Below, piece by piece: positions 38,476-48,959 of a DNA stretch of 48,959 nucleotides. Where the stretch lies: assembly GCA_902787305.1 (NCBI GenBank), contig CADAFS010000006.1:1-48959 (forward strand), read 5' to 3'. The first letter of the stretch is position 1, and each line of letters begins with the position of its first letter. Both the position numbers and the translations under genes were made by a program. This DNA comes from an uncultured Pseudomonadota bacterium (GTDB lineage: Bacteria; Pseudomonadota; Alphaproteobacteria; Rs-D84). Under the pieces are notes generated by a model, which was given only the letters and a program-made list of their open reading frames with translations, was not told the origin of the DNA and ran no database searches.

Positions 38476-38540
38476 CCCGCCGGTCCAAATAGGGTCCCGC
38501 AAAGTTTGAAAATGTTGTGGCTTATAACCGGCGGGGATTT

Positions 38541-38545
<5 letters not shown>
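38476..38545 (+). terminator. Possible terminator with long loop
   Basis: CCCGCCGGT (38476-38484) pairs perfectly with ACCGGCGGG (38527-38535), followed by gatttttatttt. The 42-nt loop is long; the stem spans the gap between convergent genes. Confidence 0.45.
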
Positions 38546-42347
<3,802 letters not shown>

Positions 42348-42368
42348 TTGGAAAACGCAAATTGACTA

Positions 42369-44873
42369 TTATTTTTTATGTTCGTTTAATTGCGTTTTTT
42401 GTTGTGTTTCAACCACAGTTGCCGCCGCAACAACAGCCACCCCATGTTTCAAATCAGTCAATTTTTGTTCCCTGAAAACTTCCAAAAATAATTTAATAGA
42501 TTCTTCATCGTCACATAAACACGGCGCATTTCGATCGTTTTGCAAAGTTTTATTTTCAATATGCCCAACCATTCGTGGATCATCTTTCATTTTCCAAAGG
42601 GCCGTTTCTACACGTTGTCTTTGCAAATGAACACGTTTGGCAAGTGGCGATGAACTTAGCCACTTTTCTTTTGAAAACTTTTGAAATAATTCGATTGAAT
42701 CCGGGTCGTTATGCAGACATGGTGCAACGCGTCCACTAAATAGTTTTATATCTTGAATACGGTCTTTGTTTTTTGGATCTTTTCGCATTTCACACAAACA
42801 TTTTTCGATTGCCATCGGATTTGTTATATCACAATATTTTCGCAACAAACTTGGAGCCAACCATGTTGTTTCACTGAGTATTTGTTGAAATAATGTGATC
42901 GTTTTGTCATCACCACGCAAGTAAGACAAAATACGACCCGGGCGTATTTCGCGTTTTCGAATTAAGCCTGCCAACCTTGGATCATCACATATTTCGTTCA
43001 TGCGTTGTTCCATTTTTATCGCATTTTTTATACTGCAAATTTTGGCAAGTGAACTTGGCGATAGCCACTTTATATTTAACAATTTTTGGAACAATTCGAT
43101 TGATTCTGGGTCATTTCGTAGGCATAAAGCATGACGTCCACCGATTAATTCTTTTGTTTGAATACGGTCTTTCATTTCGGGTTCGACTTGCATTTCACGC
43201 AGGCGATTTTCAATGGCCGGTCCTTGAAAATCGCAATAGTGTTGCAATTGCGATGGGGTCAACCAAGTTTCATGAAGCATTTCTTGAAACAATTTGATTG
43301 ATTCAGTATCATCGCGCAAACACGGTGCAATTCGACCGTTTAGTAATCGCATATCACAAATACGATTGTGCATCCGTGAATCAACACGCATTTCATTTAA
43401 ACGTTTTTCAATTGTTTCTGATGCCCTTAGTTCGCAATATTTTTTTAACATACTTGGGGACAACCATTTTTGATTATTGGCCATAACCCAATCATTGTAA
43501 TGCTGTTCTATTGTCATTAAAAGTTTGTCGTCCGTGATAATATCGAAATTAAAATCAATTGGATTTTTGCCACCGTATTCACCACCATGATGTGTTTCAT
43601 ATTGAAACCCGTTCGGAATTAACACGGCCGCCCCCGCAATATCACGAAATAAAACCTGTCCATGTTGACGTGCGGTAATGATTGTGTCTTCGATTGCTTC
43701 TTGTTCGCCACCGCGAAAAACCGTATCCAAAACATATGCGATTTTATGCGGATTTTTTTGATTGATGCGCAAGGCACGACCAGAGGCCTGTTCTATTCGA
43801 ACAGCGGATGCAGACGGATAATTTATACACAACGCCACTTCTTCATCATCAAACCCTTCGGTTAGGGTATTTACCTGGCATACAACATTAAATTTATTGT
43901 CCCGGAAATTTTGCATTAGATGTGAAAAGTTTTTTTGCCGGCTGTGCATAGCAACCGCGACATCACGACCAATTGCCCGATTTATTGCGCGCGCCTGGAC
44001 GGTGGCGATATCTATGTTCGGGCAATTTATCATTGTTTTCATATCATGAAAGGGTTTGCCATCACATTCGCCATACGCGTATATTTGTGCAATTTCTTTG
44101 ACCATAATATCAAATTCTGTCCCTTTGTCTATAATGCTTTTCCAATTAAAATCGCCAGAACCTTGGACAAATCCAAAAGCAGACGGATCAAATATCATGT
44201 TGGTTCGATAAAGGATATTTTTTACTGGGCATAGCATTTCATTGTTTACCGCATCACCAATACCCATGGAATATATTTCCGCACCCAACAAATCGGACAC
44301 CGCATGTGTTTCAGAATAAACCGGTGTCGCGGTAAAACCAATAATCGGGGCATAATTTGATATTTGATTTAATATCGACATTCTTTTGTCGCCAATTGCA
44401 TGATGCGCTTCGTCCGCGATAACCAGTCCGATATTTTCTGCGCCGATACGACAAAATAACTTTTCCATCGATTGATATGTTGAAATTATAATATCGCGAT
44501 CTGTTTGTTTATGTTTGGCGTCAAAAACACTGACGGCCACAATTTTCGCAAATTCCTTTAATTTTTCCTGTGTTTGGCCAATTAAACTTAGACGCGGGAC
44601 CAAAATTATAACCTTGTTTTTACCCAGATCGATATTATTCGCATGTATTTGATTCACATATTCATGTGCAAGCAAACAGAACATAACCGTCTTGCCAAAG
44701 CCGGTTGGCAGTTTAAAATAACTGTGTGCAATTTGTTCAGGTGACATATTTGCCATCGCATCAAAAGCATCGCGTTGCCGACCGCGCAATATATTTTCAC
44801 CACGCAGCATATTTATGCCACTGTGCAAAAATTTCGCTTTTGTTAATACGTCCATTTTTATTTGCTTTTTCAC
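42369..44873 (-). CDS. DEAH superfamily 2 helicase with five C-terminal repeats, 834 aa
   Basis: Residues ~28-440 are an SF2 helicase/ATPase core: Walker A LPTGFGKT (55-62), DEAH (154-157), motif III FTATP (180-184), and QASGRALR (362-369), like UvrB/type III restriction or RadD/IRC3-type DNA translocases. Residues 470-804 hold five repeats starting at W470, W537, W603, W671 and W738, with consensus W-L-S-P-S-x-L-x-K-Y-C, then IE-x-RL-x-EMR-x-DP, then GR-x-APCLRDD-x-ESI-x-LFQ. A flexible tail follows. The start is GTG 44873, seven bases after a consensus -10; ATG 44855 is the alternative. The helicase-associated (HA) repeats of other bacteria have a similar ~67-residue period but a different consensus. 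Function unknown. Confidence 0.88.
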   Translation of the reverse strand: MKKQIKMDVLTKAKFLHSGINMLRGENILRGRQRDAFDAMANMSPEQIAHSYFKLPTGFGKTVMFCLLAHEYVNQIHANNIDLGKNKVIILVPRLSLIGQTQEKLKEFAKIVAVSVFDAKHKQTDRDIIISTYQSMEKLFCRIGAENIGLVIADEAHHAIGDKRMSILNQISNYAPIIGFTATPVYSETHAVSDLLGAEIYSMGIGDAVNNEMLCPVKNILYRTNMIFDPSAFGFVQGSGDFNWKSIIDKGTEFDIMVKEIAQIYAYGECDGKPFHDMKTMINCPNIDIATVQARAINRAIGRDVAVAMHSRQKNFSHLMQNFRDNKFNVVCQVNTLTEGFDDEEVALCINYPSASAVRIEQASGRALRINQKNPHKIAYVLDTVFRGGEQEAIEDTIITARQHGQVLFRDIAGAAVLIPNGFQYETHHGGEYGGKNPIDFNFDIITDDKLLMTIEQHYNDWVMANNQKWLSPSMLKKYCELRASETIEKRLNEMRVDSRMHNRICDMRLLNGRIAPCLRDDTESIKLFQEMLHETWLTPSQLQHYCDFQGPAIENRLREMQVEPEMKDRIQTKELIGGRHALCLRNDPESIELFQKLLNIKWLSPSSLAKICSIKNAIKMEQRMNEICDDPRLAGLIRKREIRPGRILSYLRGDDKTITLFQQILSETTWLAPSLLRKYCDITNPMAIEKCLCEMRKDPKNKDRIQDIKLFSGRVAPCLHNDPDSIELFQKFSKEKWLSSSPLAKRVHLQRQRVETALWKMKDDPRMVGHIENKTLQNDRNAPCLCDDEESIKLFLEVFREQKLTDLKHGVAVVAAATVVETQQKTQLNEHKK

Positions 44874-44880
44874 AAGAATA

Positions 44881-44908
44881 ATTATAATACAAAACGCATA
44901 AATGTCAA
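44881..44908 (-). promoter_or_regulatory. Helicase promoter
   Basis: Perfect minus-strand TTGACA (44908-44903), 16-bp spacer, TATAAT (44886-44881). The GTG start is 7 nt further, implying a leaderless mRNA. Confidence 0.75.
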
Positions 44909-44924
44909 TCGATTTACATCAAAT

Positions 44925-44953
44925 TTGAAAAAGTTCCCAAAATGTGATAAAAT
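44925..44953 (+). promoter_or_regulatory. Promoter of the TM2 gene
   Basis: TTGAAA (44925-44930), 17-bp spacer, TAAAAT (44948-44953). Confidence 0.65.
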
Positions 44954-44988
44954 ATGACCAAAGTCATACCAAACCAAAAGGATTTAAC

Positions 44989-45375
44989 ATGGCGATGATT
45001 TACTGTCGTGATTGCGGATATAAACATTCTGACCGCGCGCGGGCATGTCCAAAATGCGGACGTATGGCATTTGATGCGGACAAATCCATTGCTGTTTATT
45101 TAATTTTATTGTGGTTGTTTGGTATATTCGGTGCACACCGGTTTTATGCCGGCAAAACCAAAAGTGGCCTTGCAATTTTAATAATGTTTTTGTTTGGTTT
45201 GTTTTCGTTTCCAATTCTGGCCGCATTTGCGAGCGCGGGTGCGGACACGGTGGCGATGATATTTATGGGTTTGGGACTGATGTGTTTCATGGCGGCATGC
45301 ATTTGGGTATTTGTTGATTTCATTGTTGCGCTGTGCAATATAAAACATCCCGAAAAGATTTTTGCAAAAAAATAA
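44989..45375 (+). CDS. Zinc-ribbon TM2-domain membrane protein, 128 aa
   Basis: Residues 6-23 form a zinc ribbon (CRDCGYKHSDRARACPKCG). A TM2 module follows, with LWLFGIFGAHRFYAGKTKSG between two membrane helices, and then one more hydrophobic pair (~70-112). TM2 proteins occur in bacteria and eukaryotes; their molecular function is not settled. AAAGGA precedes the ATG at 44989, which I prefer to an upstream ATG at 44944. It is divergent from the helicase and convergent with the 116-aa gene. Confidence 0.85.
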   Translation: MAMIYCRDCGYKHSDRARACPKCGRMAFDADKSIAVYLILLWLFGIFGAHRFYAGKTKSGLAILIMFLFGLFSFPILAAFASAGADTVAMIFMGLGLMCFMAACIWVFVDFIVALCNIKHPEKIFAKK

Positions 45376-45376
45376 T

Positions 45377-45400
45377 TCCCACAATTGTGGGATATATTTT
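45377..45400. terminator. Terminator after the TM2 gene
   Basis: Perfect palindrome TCCCACAATTGTGGGA (45377-45392) followed by tatatttttt. It lies between convergent genes. Confidence 0.8.
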
Positions 45401-45751
45401 TTACCTGCCACCGTTAGAACGGTAAGGCAACCGAGCCCACAGTTTTGGTGCCCATGTTAACGTTTTGATAAAGTCCAAACCGGCGTTAAAAGATTTTTCG
45501 CTCGCCGATAAATTACATGCACTTACACATTTAGATGAATACTCTACGGTGATACTAATTTCATCAGAATGTGGTAAACCCATGTTTTCATCACATGTGA
45601 CGTGTATCGTCACGTGCCCCAACGAAGGACTGTTAAATTCACAATATCCATATGGTATACCGTGTATCAATCTGTTCACTAAATCTGTAGGCCTAAGTTT
45701 GGCCCTGGGTTTTTCTTCTGATAATTTTTGTATAACTTCATCAAATGTCAT
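45401..45751 (-). CDS. Hypothetical protein, 116 aa, paralog of next gene
   Basis: Starts MTFDEVIQKLSEEKPRAKLR. The N-terminal ~60 residues match the 304-aa protein encoded upstream: EEKPRAK/AEKPVVK, then a PYGY motif, then a strand with V-x-C and a Met-Gly/Glu-Gly turn. The rest (SDEISITVEYSSKCVSACN; FIKTLTWAPKLWARLPYRSNGG) is unique. No signal peptide. AAAGGA precedes the ATG; an open frame to 45883 lacks support. It looks like a cytoplasmic domain also used in a larger protein. Confidence 0.7.
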   Translation of the reverse strand: MTFDEVIQKLSEEKPRAKLRPTDLVNRLIHGIPYGYCEFNSPSLGHVTIHVTCDENMGLPHSDEISITVEYSSKCVSACNLSASEKSFNAGLDFIKTLTWAPKLWARLPYRSNGGR

Positions 45752-45774
45752 TTGTAATCCTTTGTTTTGCCGAC

Positions 45775-45802
45775 ATATTACAACAAATTTTGCGGCTGTC
45801 AA
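45775..45802 (-). promoter_or_regulatory. Promoter of the 116-aa gene
   Basis: Minus-strand TTGACA (45802-45797), 16-bp spacer, TAATAT (45780-45775). The promoter and leader, about 45749-45815, are nearly the same as 46810-46876. Confidence 0.7.
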
Positions 45803-45897
45803 TTTTTTACATAAAAACGCCCCGTTTAATCTGACCCCAGGGGCGGTTCTTTTATCTTGTCCACTTTTTGGGATACAGTTCATTTGGGCGTTTTCGT

Positions 45898-46812
45898 TTA
45901 TTTCGCTTTTTCACGCGCTAATTTAATTGTGCACATCAAAGCGGCATATTCTGAATCATTGCGCGTAAATTGTGCTTGGCGCCCAATATGACATTCCTTG
46001 CAATCTGGATCTGTCCGTTGATTACATTTGATATGCGCGGGGACATTCTTTTTGTGGCAATCGATACATTTTTTATTTGTTGCAATATCCGAAAGGGTTT
46101 TGTATGCACCAAACATCATCATTGATACCCAATCTTCACGATCCTTAAATAGCCACAGTACATCTATGCCTGGGATATAAACACTCAACAGTTGGCTATC
46201 ATGGCCATACTGATTTTTATATGTCACCATCCTGACCTCAATTTTTTCAACATACCCATCGCCAAGTGTACTGTAAATAGTTTGCCAACCCGGATTATCT
46301 TTTGAATTTTCCATTCTTACATTGGAACCCTGTATCATATTGTACATCGTGTAATACATAACACGCGCGTACAGATAACGTTCATTCAGTCTTTCTTTCT
46401 TGCTATCTGGGTCGCAGAAATGGAAAAACCGCAAGTTTGCTTCATTTGGTTCCAAATTTGAATTCTCGCGTGGTAATTGTTGTATAGCCTTGATAATATC
46501 TTCGTACAACGAAAGGTTTTCGCTGTACAATCTGCGGTCCATATGTTTGGTGTAACGTGTAGGCTTATAAATGTGAAACTCCTTGGTTAAAGTCTTCAAG
46601 TGAACTAACGGCGCAACACCTTCTTCCATTTTATCCGGACAACAAACTTTAAAAAACATCGGACCCATAGAGGACTTTTCAATTTTATAATATCCGTATG
46701 GTGCAGGCGGTAATTTACCCGGATATAATACATCGTCATTTTTCGTATATTTAACTACAGGTTTTTCGGCTAATAACAATCGTATAATTTCTCTGATGTC
46801 ATCGTTTGTCAT
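45898..46812 (-). CDS. Hypothetical protein with two CxxCH motifs, 304 aa
   Basis: Residues ~1-60 are paralogous to the 116-aa neighbour (MTNDDIREIIRLLLAEKPVV; APYGYYKIEKSSMGP). A helical middle follows (LYEDIIKAIQQLPREN; YARVMYYTMYNMIQGSN), then a strand-rich part (VEKIEVRMVTYKNQYGHDSQ) and a C-terminal cysteine cluster CIDCHKKN...KCNQRTDPDCKECH. CxxCH is the haem-attachment motif, but no signal peptide is visible, so zinc binding is more likely. AAAGGA precedes the ATG at 46812. A hairpin at ~45817-45858 (accgcccc/ggggcg on the minus strand) lies beyond the stop. Confidence 0.7.
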   Translation of the reverse strand: MTNDDIREIIRLLLAEKPVVKYTKNDDVLYPGKLPPAPYGYYKIEKSSMGPMFFKVCCPDKMEEGVAPLVHLKTLTKEFHIYKPTRYTKHMDRRLYSENLSLYEDIIKAIQQLPRENSNLEPNEANLRFFHFCDPDSKKERLNERYLYARVMYYTMYNMIQGSNVRMENSKDNPGWQTIYSTLGDGYVEKIEVRMVTYKNQYGHDSQLLSVYIPGIDVLWLFKDREDWVSMMMFGAYKTLSDIATNKKCIDCHKKNVPAHIKCNQRTDPDCKECHIGRQAQFTRNDSEYAALMCTIKLAREKAK

Positions 46813-46835
46813 TTGTAATCCTTTGTTTTGCCGAC

Positions 46836-46863
46836 ATAATACAACAAATTTTACGGCTGTCAA
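46836..46863 (-). promoter_or_regulatory. Promoter of the 304-aa gene
   Basis: Minus-strand TTGACA (46863-46858), 16-bp spacer, TATTAT (46841-46836). Confidence 0.7.
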
Positions 46864-46880
46864 TTTTTTATATAAAAACA

Positions 46881-46896
46881 CCCCGCGGTTGCGGGG
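46881..46896 (-). terminator. fabI terminator
   Basis: CCCCGC/GCGGGG hairpin with a 4-nt loop followed, on the minus strand, by tgttttta. A second ccgcccc unit lies beside it. Confidence 0.6.
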
Positions 46897-46929
46897 CGGT
46901 TGCGGGGCGTTTTCGTTCGTTTCCGTTTT

Positions 46930-47742
46930 TTACTGATTATCCATCGCCTTTAACAATATGTCTTTTAGTTCGTTTGGCATCATGCCGGTTGTGGAATAAC
47001 CGCAATCCACATGGTGGACTTCGCCCGTGACCGCCGACGATAGGTCGCTAAACAAATACAGTGCGGCCCCCGACACATCGTCCAATGTCATATTCCGGCG
47101 CAGTGGCGTTTGTTCTGCATTTAGGCGCAACATCGTTTTAATCCCCCCAACGCCACTGGATGCCAGGGTCAAAATCGGCCCCGCACTGATTGCATTGACG
47201 CGGATTTTATCACGGCCCAGGTCGGATGCCAAATACCGTACCGATGAATCCAGCGCGGATTTTGCAACACCCATAACATTATAATTCGGTACGGATTTTT
47301 CCCCACCGAAATATGTAAGTGTCACAATCGAACCACCATCGGTCATAAGTTTCGATGCGCGCCGTGTTAAATCCACCAACGAATAAACGGAAATATCCAT
47401 TGTGTTCTTGAAATTTTCGCGTGTCGTATCGACATAGCGGCCCATCAATTCATTTTTATCCGAAAACGCAATCGCGTGCAACATTCCATCCAAATGCCCC
47501 CATTCGCGTTCGATATTTGCGAACAAAGAATCCATTTGTTCATCGTTTTGCACATTGCATTCTTGGACAAATTTTGCGCCGATTGATTCCGCCAGTGGCC
47601 GCACACGCTTTTCCAACGCCGGCATAGCATACGGCATCGCAATTTCCGCGCCATTTTCATGCGCGCGCCGTGCGATTGCCCACGCCATTGACCAATCGTT
47701 CGCAACACCGGTGATTAAAATTTTTTTACCTTTTAATAACAT
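46930..47742 (-). CDS. fabI: Enoyl-[acyl-carrier-protein] reductase
   Basis: NADH-dependent reductase completing each fatty-acid elongation cycle on ACP. The 270-residue SDR chain has the nucleotide motif ITGVANDWSMAWAIA, the catalytic pair Y154-x6-K161 (YNVMGVAK) with upstream Tyr144, and RVNAISAGPILTLASSG. AAAGGA precedes ATG 47742; 17 codons of upstream open frame lack a Shine-Dalgarno. The nearest ACP-like genes are at 15 kb, so no fab cluster is present here. Confidence 0.96.
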   Translation of the reverse strand: MLLKGKKILITGVANDWSMAWAIARRAHENGAEIAMPYAMPALEKRVRPLAESIGAKFVQECNVQNDEQMDSLFANIEREWGHLDGMLHAIAFSDKNELMGRYVDTTRENFKNTMDISVYSLVDLTRRASKLMTDGGSIVTLTYFGGEKSVPNYNVMGVAKSALDSSVRYLASDLGRDKIRVNAISAGPILTLASSGVGGIKTMLRLNAEQTPLRRNMTLDDVSGAALYLFSDLSSAVTGEVHHVDCGYSTTGMMPNELKDILLKAMDNQ

Positions 47743-47771
47743 ATCTTTTTCCTTTTGTTGTTTGCCCGCGG

Positions 47772-47800
47772 ATTGTAGCACCAAGTCGCGCAATAGGCAA
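47772..47800 (-). promoter_or_regulatory. fabI promoter
   Basis: Minus-strand TTGCCT (47800-47795), 17-bp spacer, TACAAT (47777-47772). Confidence 0.7.
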
Positions 47801-47886
47801 TAGTTTTTTTAGTGTTAGTGTTCATGTTAGCGGTTAGTGAAAATACCGTCACGTTGCGAAAGGGCGGTATCCCTCCGCCCGAAATA

Positions 47887-47919
47887 GCCCCACAAAAATG
47901 TTGTGCGTTTTTGTGGGGC
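47887..47919 (-). terminator. Terminator of the 47951 gene
   Basis: GCCCCACAAAAA (47887-47898) pairs perfectly with TTTTTGTGGGGC (47908-47919), 32 bp beyond the stop on the minus strand. Confidence 0.7.
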
Positions 47920-47950
47920 CTGTATATCAAAGAAAATATAAATGGTTTGT

Positions 47951-48959
47951 TTAATCTGCCGGTGGACCGGCGGTAAAGTCGGGTCCACTGGTTGCGGCAT
48001 TTGTAAAGAACGTCCCCGTGACGGTATCATACATACCAATAACATCATCACTGTTGCGTTTAGCTGGGATAAAATGTCCTTTTCCTTGAATATTTACATT
48101 ATAAATTCTTATACCATTTTGTGATAAAGTTCCAGTTGATGTGTTATTACGCCCAAACAACCAAGTTGTGACAGTTGGGGTGTTTTCTGTTAGTGTGTGT
48201 GTACCTACTTGTGTCATTGAAACACCATCAAGTGTAGGTGCTATATTCAAGCCATTATATTTTATAGTGTGTTTTAGACCATCAGCCCTATTACCACCAT
48301 TCCAAGAATAGTTTGAATTACCCGCGGCACCATCACAATAAACAGAATAAGCAGAAAGACCGCTTAACACTGTGTAGGTTACACTTAAATTACCAGTTGA
48401 TGTATATGATGTGCCACCACTAATAGCCCCCATTATTGGAGTTTCAAGTGAATTTAATGACTGAAAAGAAATCTCAAAAACATCTGTATTGCTCAACAAT
48501 ATACCCGTATCAATATACTGCGTGCCGGTGGATTGGATATATTCCAACCGTGTATAACCTGCGGGTAATATATCATACGCGGTTTGGTCGACGATAGTCC
48601 ACAGGGTGCAAGCCGGGCTGTTCGCACATTCCAATTTTGTTGTTGGGGTTGTTGGTAAATTCGTAAATGTCGCATTTAACGCCGATGCGGTAATAAGTTT
48701 ATCGCCGTCCGTGTTTGCATCATAACTGCTGATGTCCGAATACAGGCCGCGTTCACCAATTTCACCATTACCATTTGATGTATAGGTCATTACCGTTTCA
48801 CCCGCACCAACATTCGGTTGACCCGCCGCGGGTATCTTTAATTGCTTCATTTCTATTTGTGTATCAACATATGCCTTTGATGCAACGGTTTTCATATCAT
48901 CTTCGGCATGCGTAACATTGGTTATCGCAGTAATCACAAATATCAATGCCAATAATATC
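47951..48959 (-). CDS. Exported modular protein with LamG-like C-terminus, 5' truncated by window
   Basis: Third member of the modular family. The N-terminal module (TVASKAYVDTQIEMKQLKIPA; GNGEIGERGLYSDISSY; CTLWTIVDQTAYD) is almost identical to that of 36182-37195 in protein and DNA. The start codon lies a few codons beyond 48959, judging from the homolog's MLKK. From residue ~125 the C-terminal half is a LamG-type sandwich (GYTRLEYIQSTGTQYIDTG; FEISFQ; GLKHTIKYNGLNIAPTLDG; FGRNNTSTGTLSQNGIRIYN), of the kind common in gut and phage surface proteins, with little resemblance to the C-terminus of the first member. Confidence 0.85.
   Translation of the reverse strand, partial: ILLALIFVITAITNVTHAEDDMKTVASKAYVDTQIEMKQLKIPAAGQPNVGAGETVMTYTSNGNGEIGERGLYSDISSYDANTDGDKLITASALNATFTNLPTTPTTKLECANSPACTLWTIVDQTAYDILPAGYTRLEYIQSTGTQYIDTGILLSNTDVFEISFQSLNSLETPIMGAISGGTSYTSTGNLSVTYTVLSGLSAYSVYCDGAAGNSNYSWNGGNRADGLKHTIKYNGLNIAPTLDGVSMTQVGTHTLTENTPTVTTWLFGRNNTSTGTLSQNGIRIYNVNIQGKGHFIPAKRNSDDVIGMYDTVTGTFFTNAATSGPDFTAGPPAD

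Noticed and set aside
45898..46812. Multihaem cytochrome c, from two CxxCH motifs
   Set aside because: No signal peptide or membrane anchor, and cysteine spacing fits a zinc site as well; haem attachment would need export.

Overview
The window looks like chromosome from a host- or gut-associated, anaerobic alphaproteobacterium with moderate GC and compact spacing; an RF32 / 'Candidatus Enterousia'-type lineage is my guess from gene content, not proven. It encodes a Gram-negative envelope (BamE, LptB/LptC, OmpA-type lipoprotein, an autotransporter and several C-terminal-Phe beta-barrels), CarD, FabI, PolA, LigA, PrmC, Pth, SSB and enolase. A one-piece pyruvate:ferredoxin oxidoreductase points to anaerobic pyruvate oxidation.

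Layout. 1-1,332: ssb between 82-bp perfect inverted repeats, with a 263-bp inverted-repeat-bounded insertion upstream. 1,393-5,103: a small unknown gene, three minus-strand exported proteins and a tRNA-Leu with anticodon AAG. 5,174-9,031: two secreted Cys-rich proteins. 9,035-15,048: housekeeping (pth, a barrel protein, polA, an M23 peptidase, prmC). 15,050-17,346: a patchwork of duplicated promoters and terminators carrying two acyl carrier proteins with the same unusual C-terminal tail, a small unknown gene, repeats and a decapitated metallo-beta-lactamase gene. 17,357-22,161: autotransporter, enolase and a small membrane protein. 22,162-22,755: repeats. 22,756-28,542: a minus-strand run of exported proteins, including two paralogous coiled-coil proteins and an OmpA-domain lipoprotein. 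28,681-36,073: lptC-lptB, carD, a Cys-rich secreted protein, bamE, an HExxH protein and nifJ. 36,182-37,647 and 47,951-48,959: three members of a modular exported family sharing an N-terminal module. 38,245-42,312: DUF378 protein, class A PBP, ligA. 42,369-46,812: accessory block with a DEAH helicase carrying five ~67-residue repeats, a TM2 protein and two paralogous unknown proteins. 46,930-47,742: fabI.

Two regulatory themes recur. Several genes have a consensus -10 only 6-7 nt before the start codon and no Shine-Dalgarno (8,030, the M23 gene, prmC, ligA, the helicase), suggesting leaderless transcripts. A set of short or accessory genes shares a TTGACA-N16-TAnnnT promoter. Exact or near-exact duplicated flanks surround different genes in several places, suggesting that recombination between short repeats moves or replaces genes here.

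The best candidates for something undescribed are the repeat-tailed helicase with its neighbouring paralog pair, the tail-bearing acyl carrier proteins in their duplicated-flank cassettes, and the modular exported family with a constant N-terminus and variable C-terminus. All functional calls come from reading the sequence; no database search was run.
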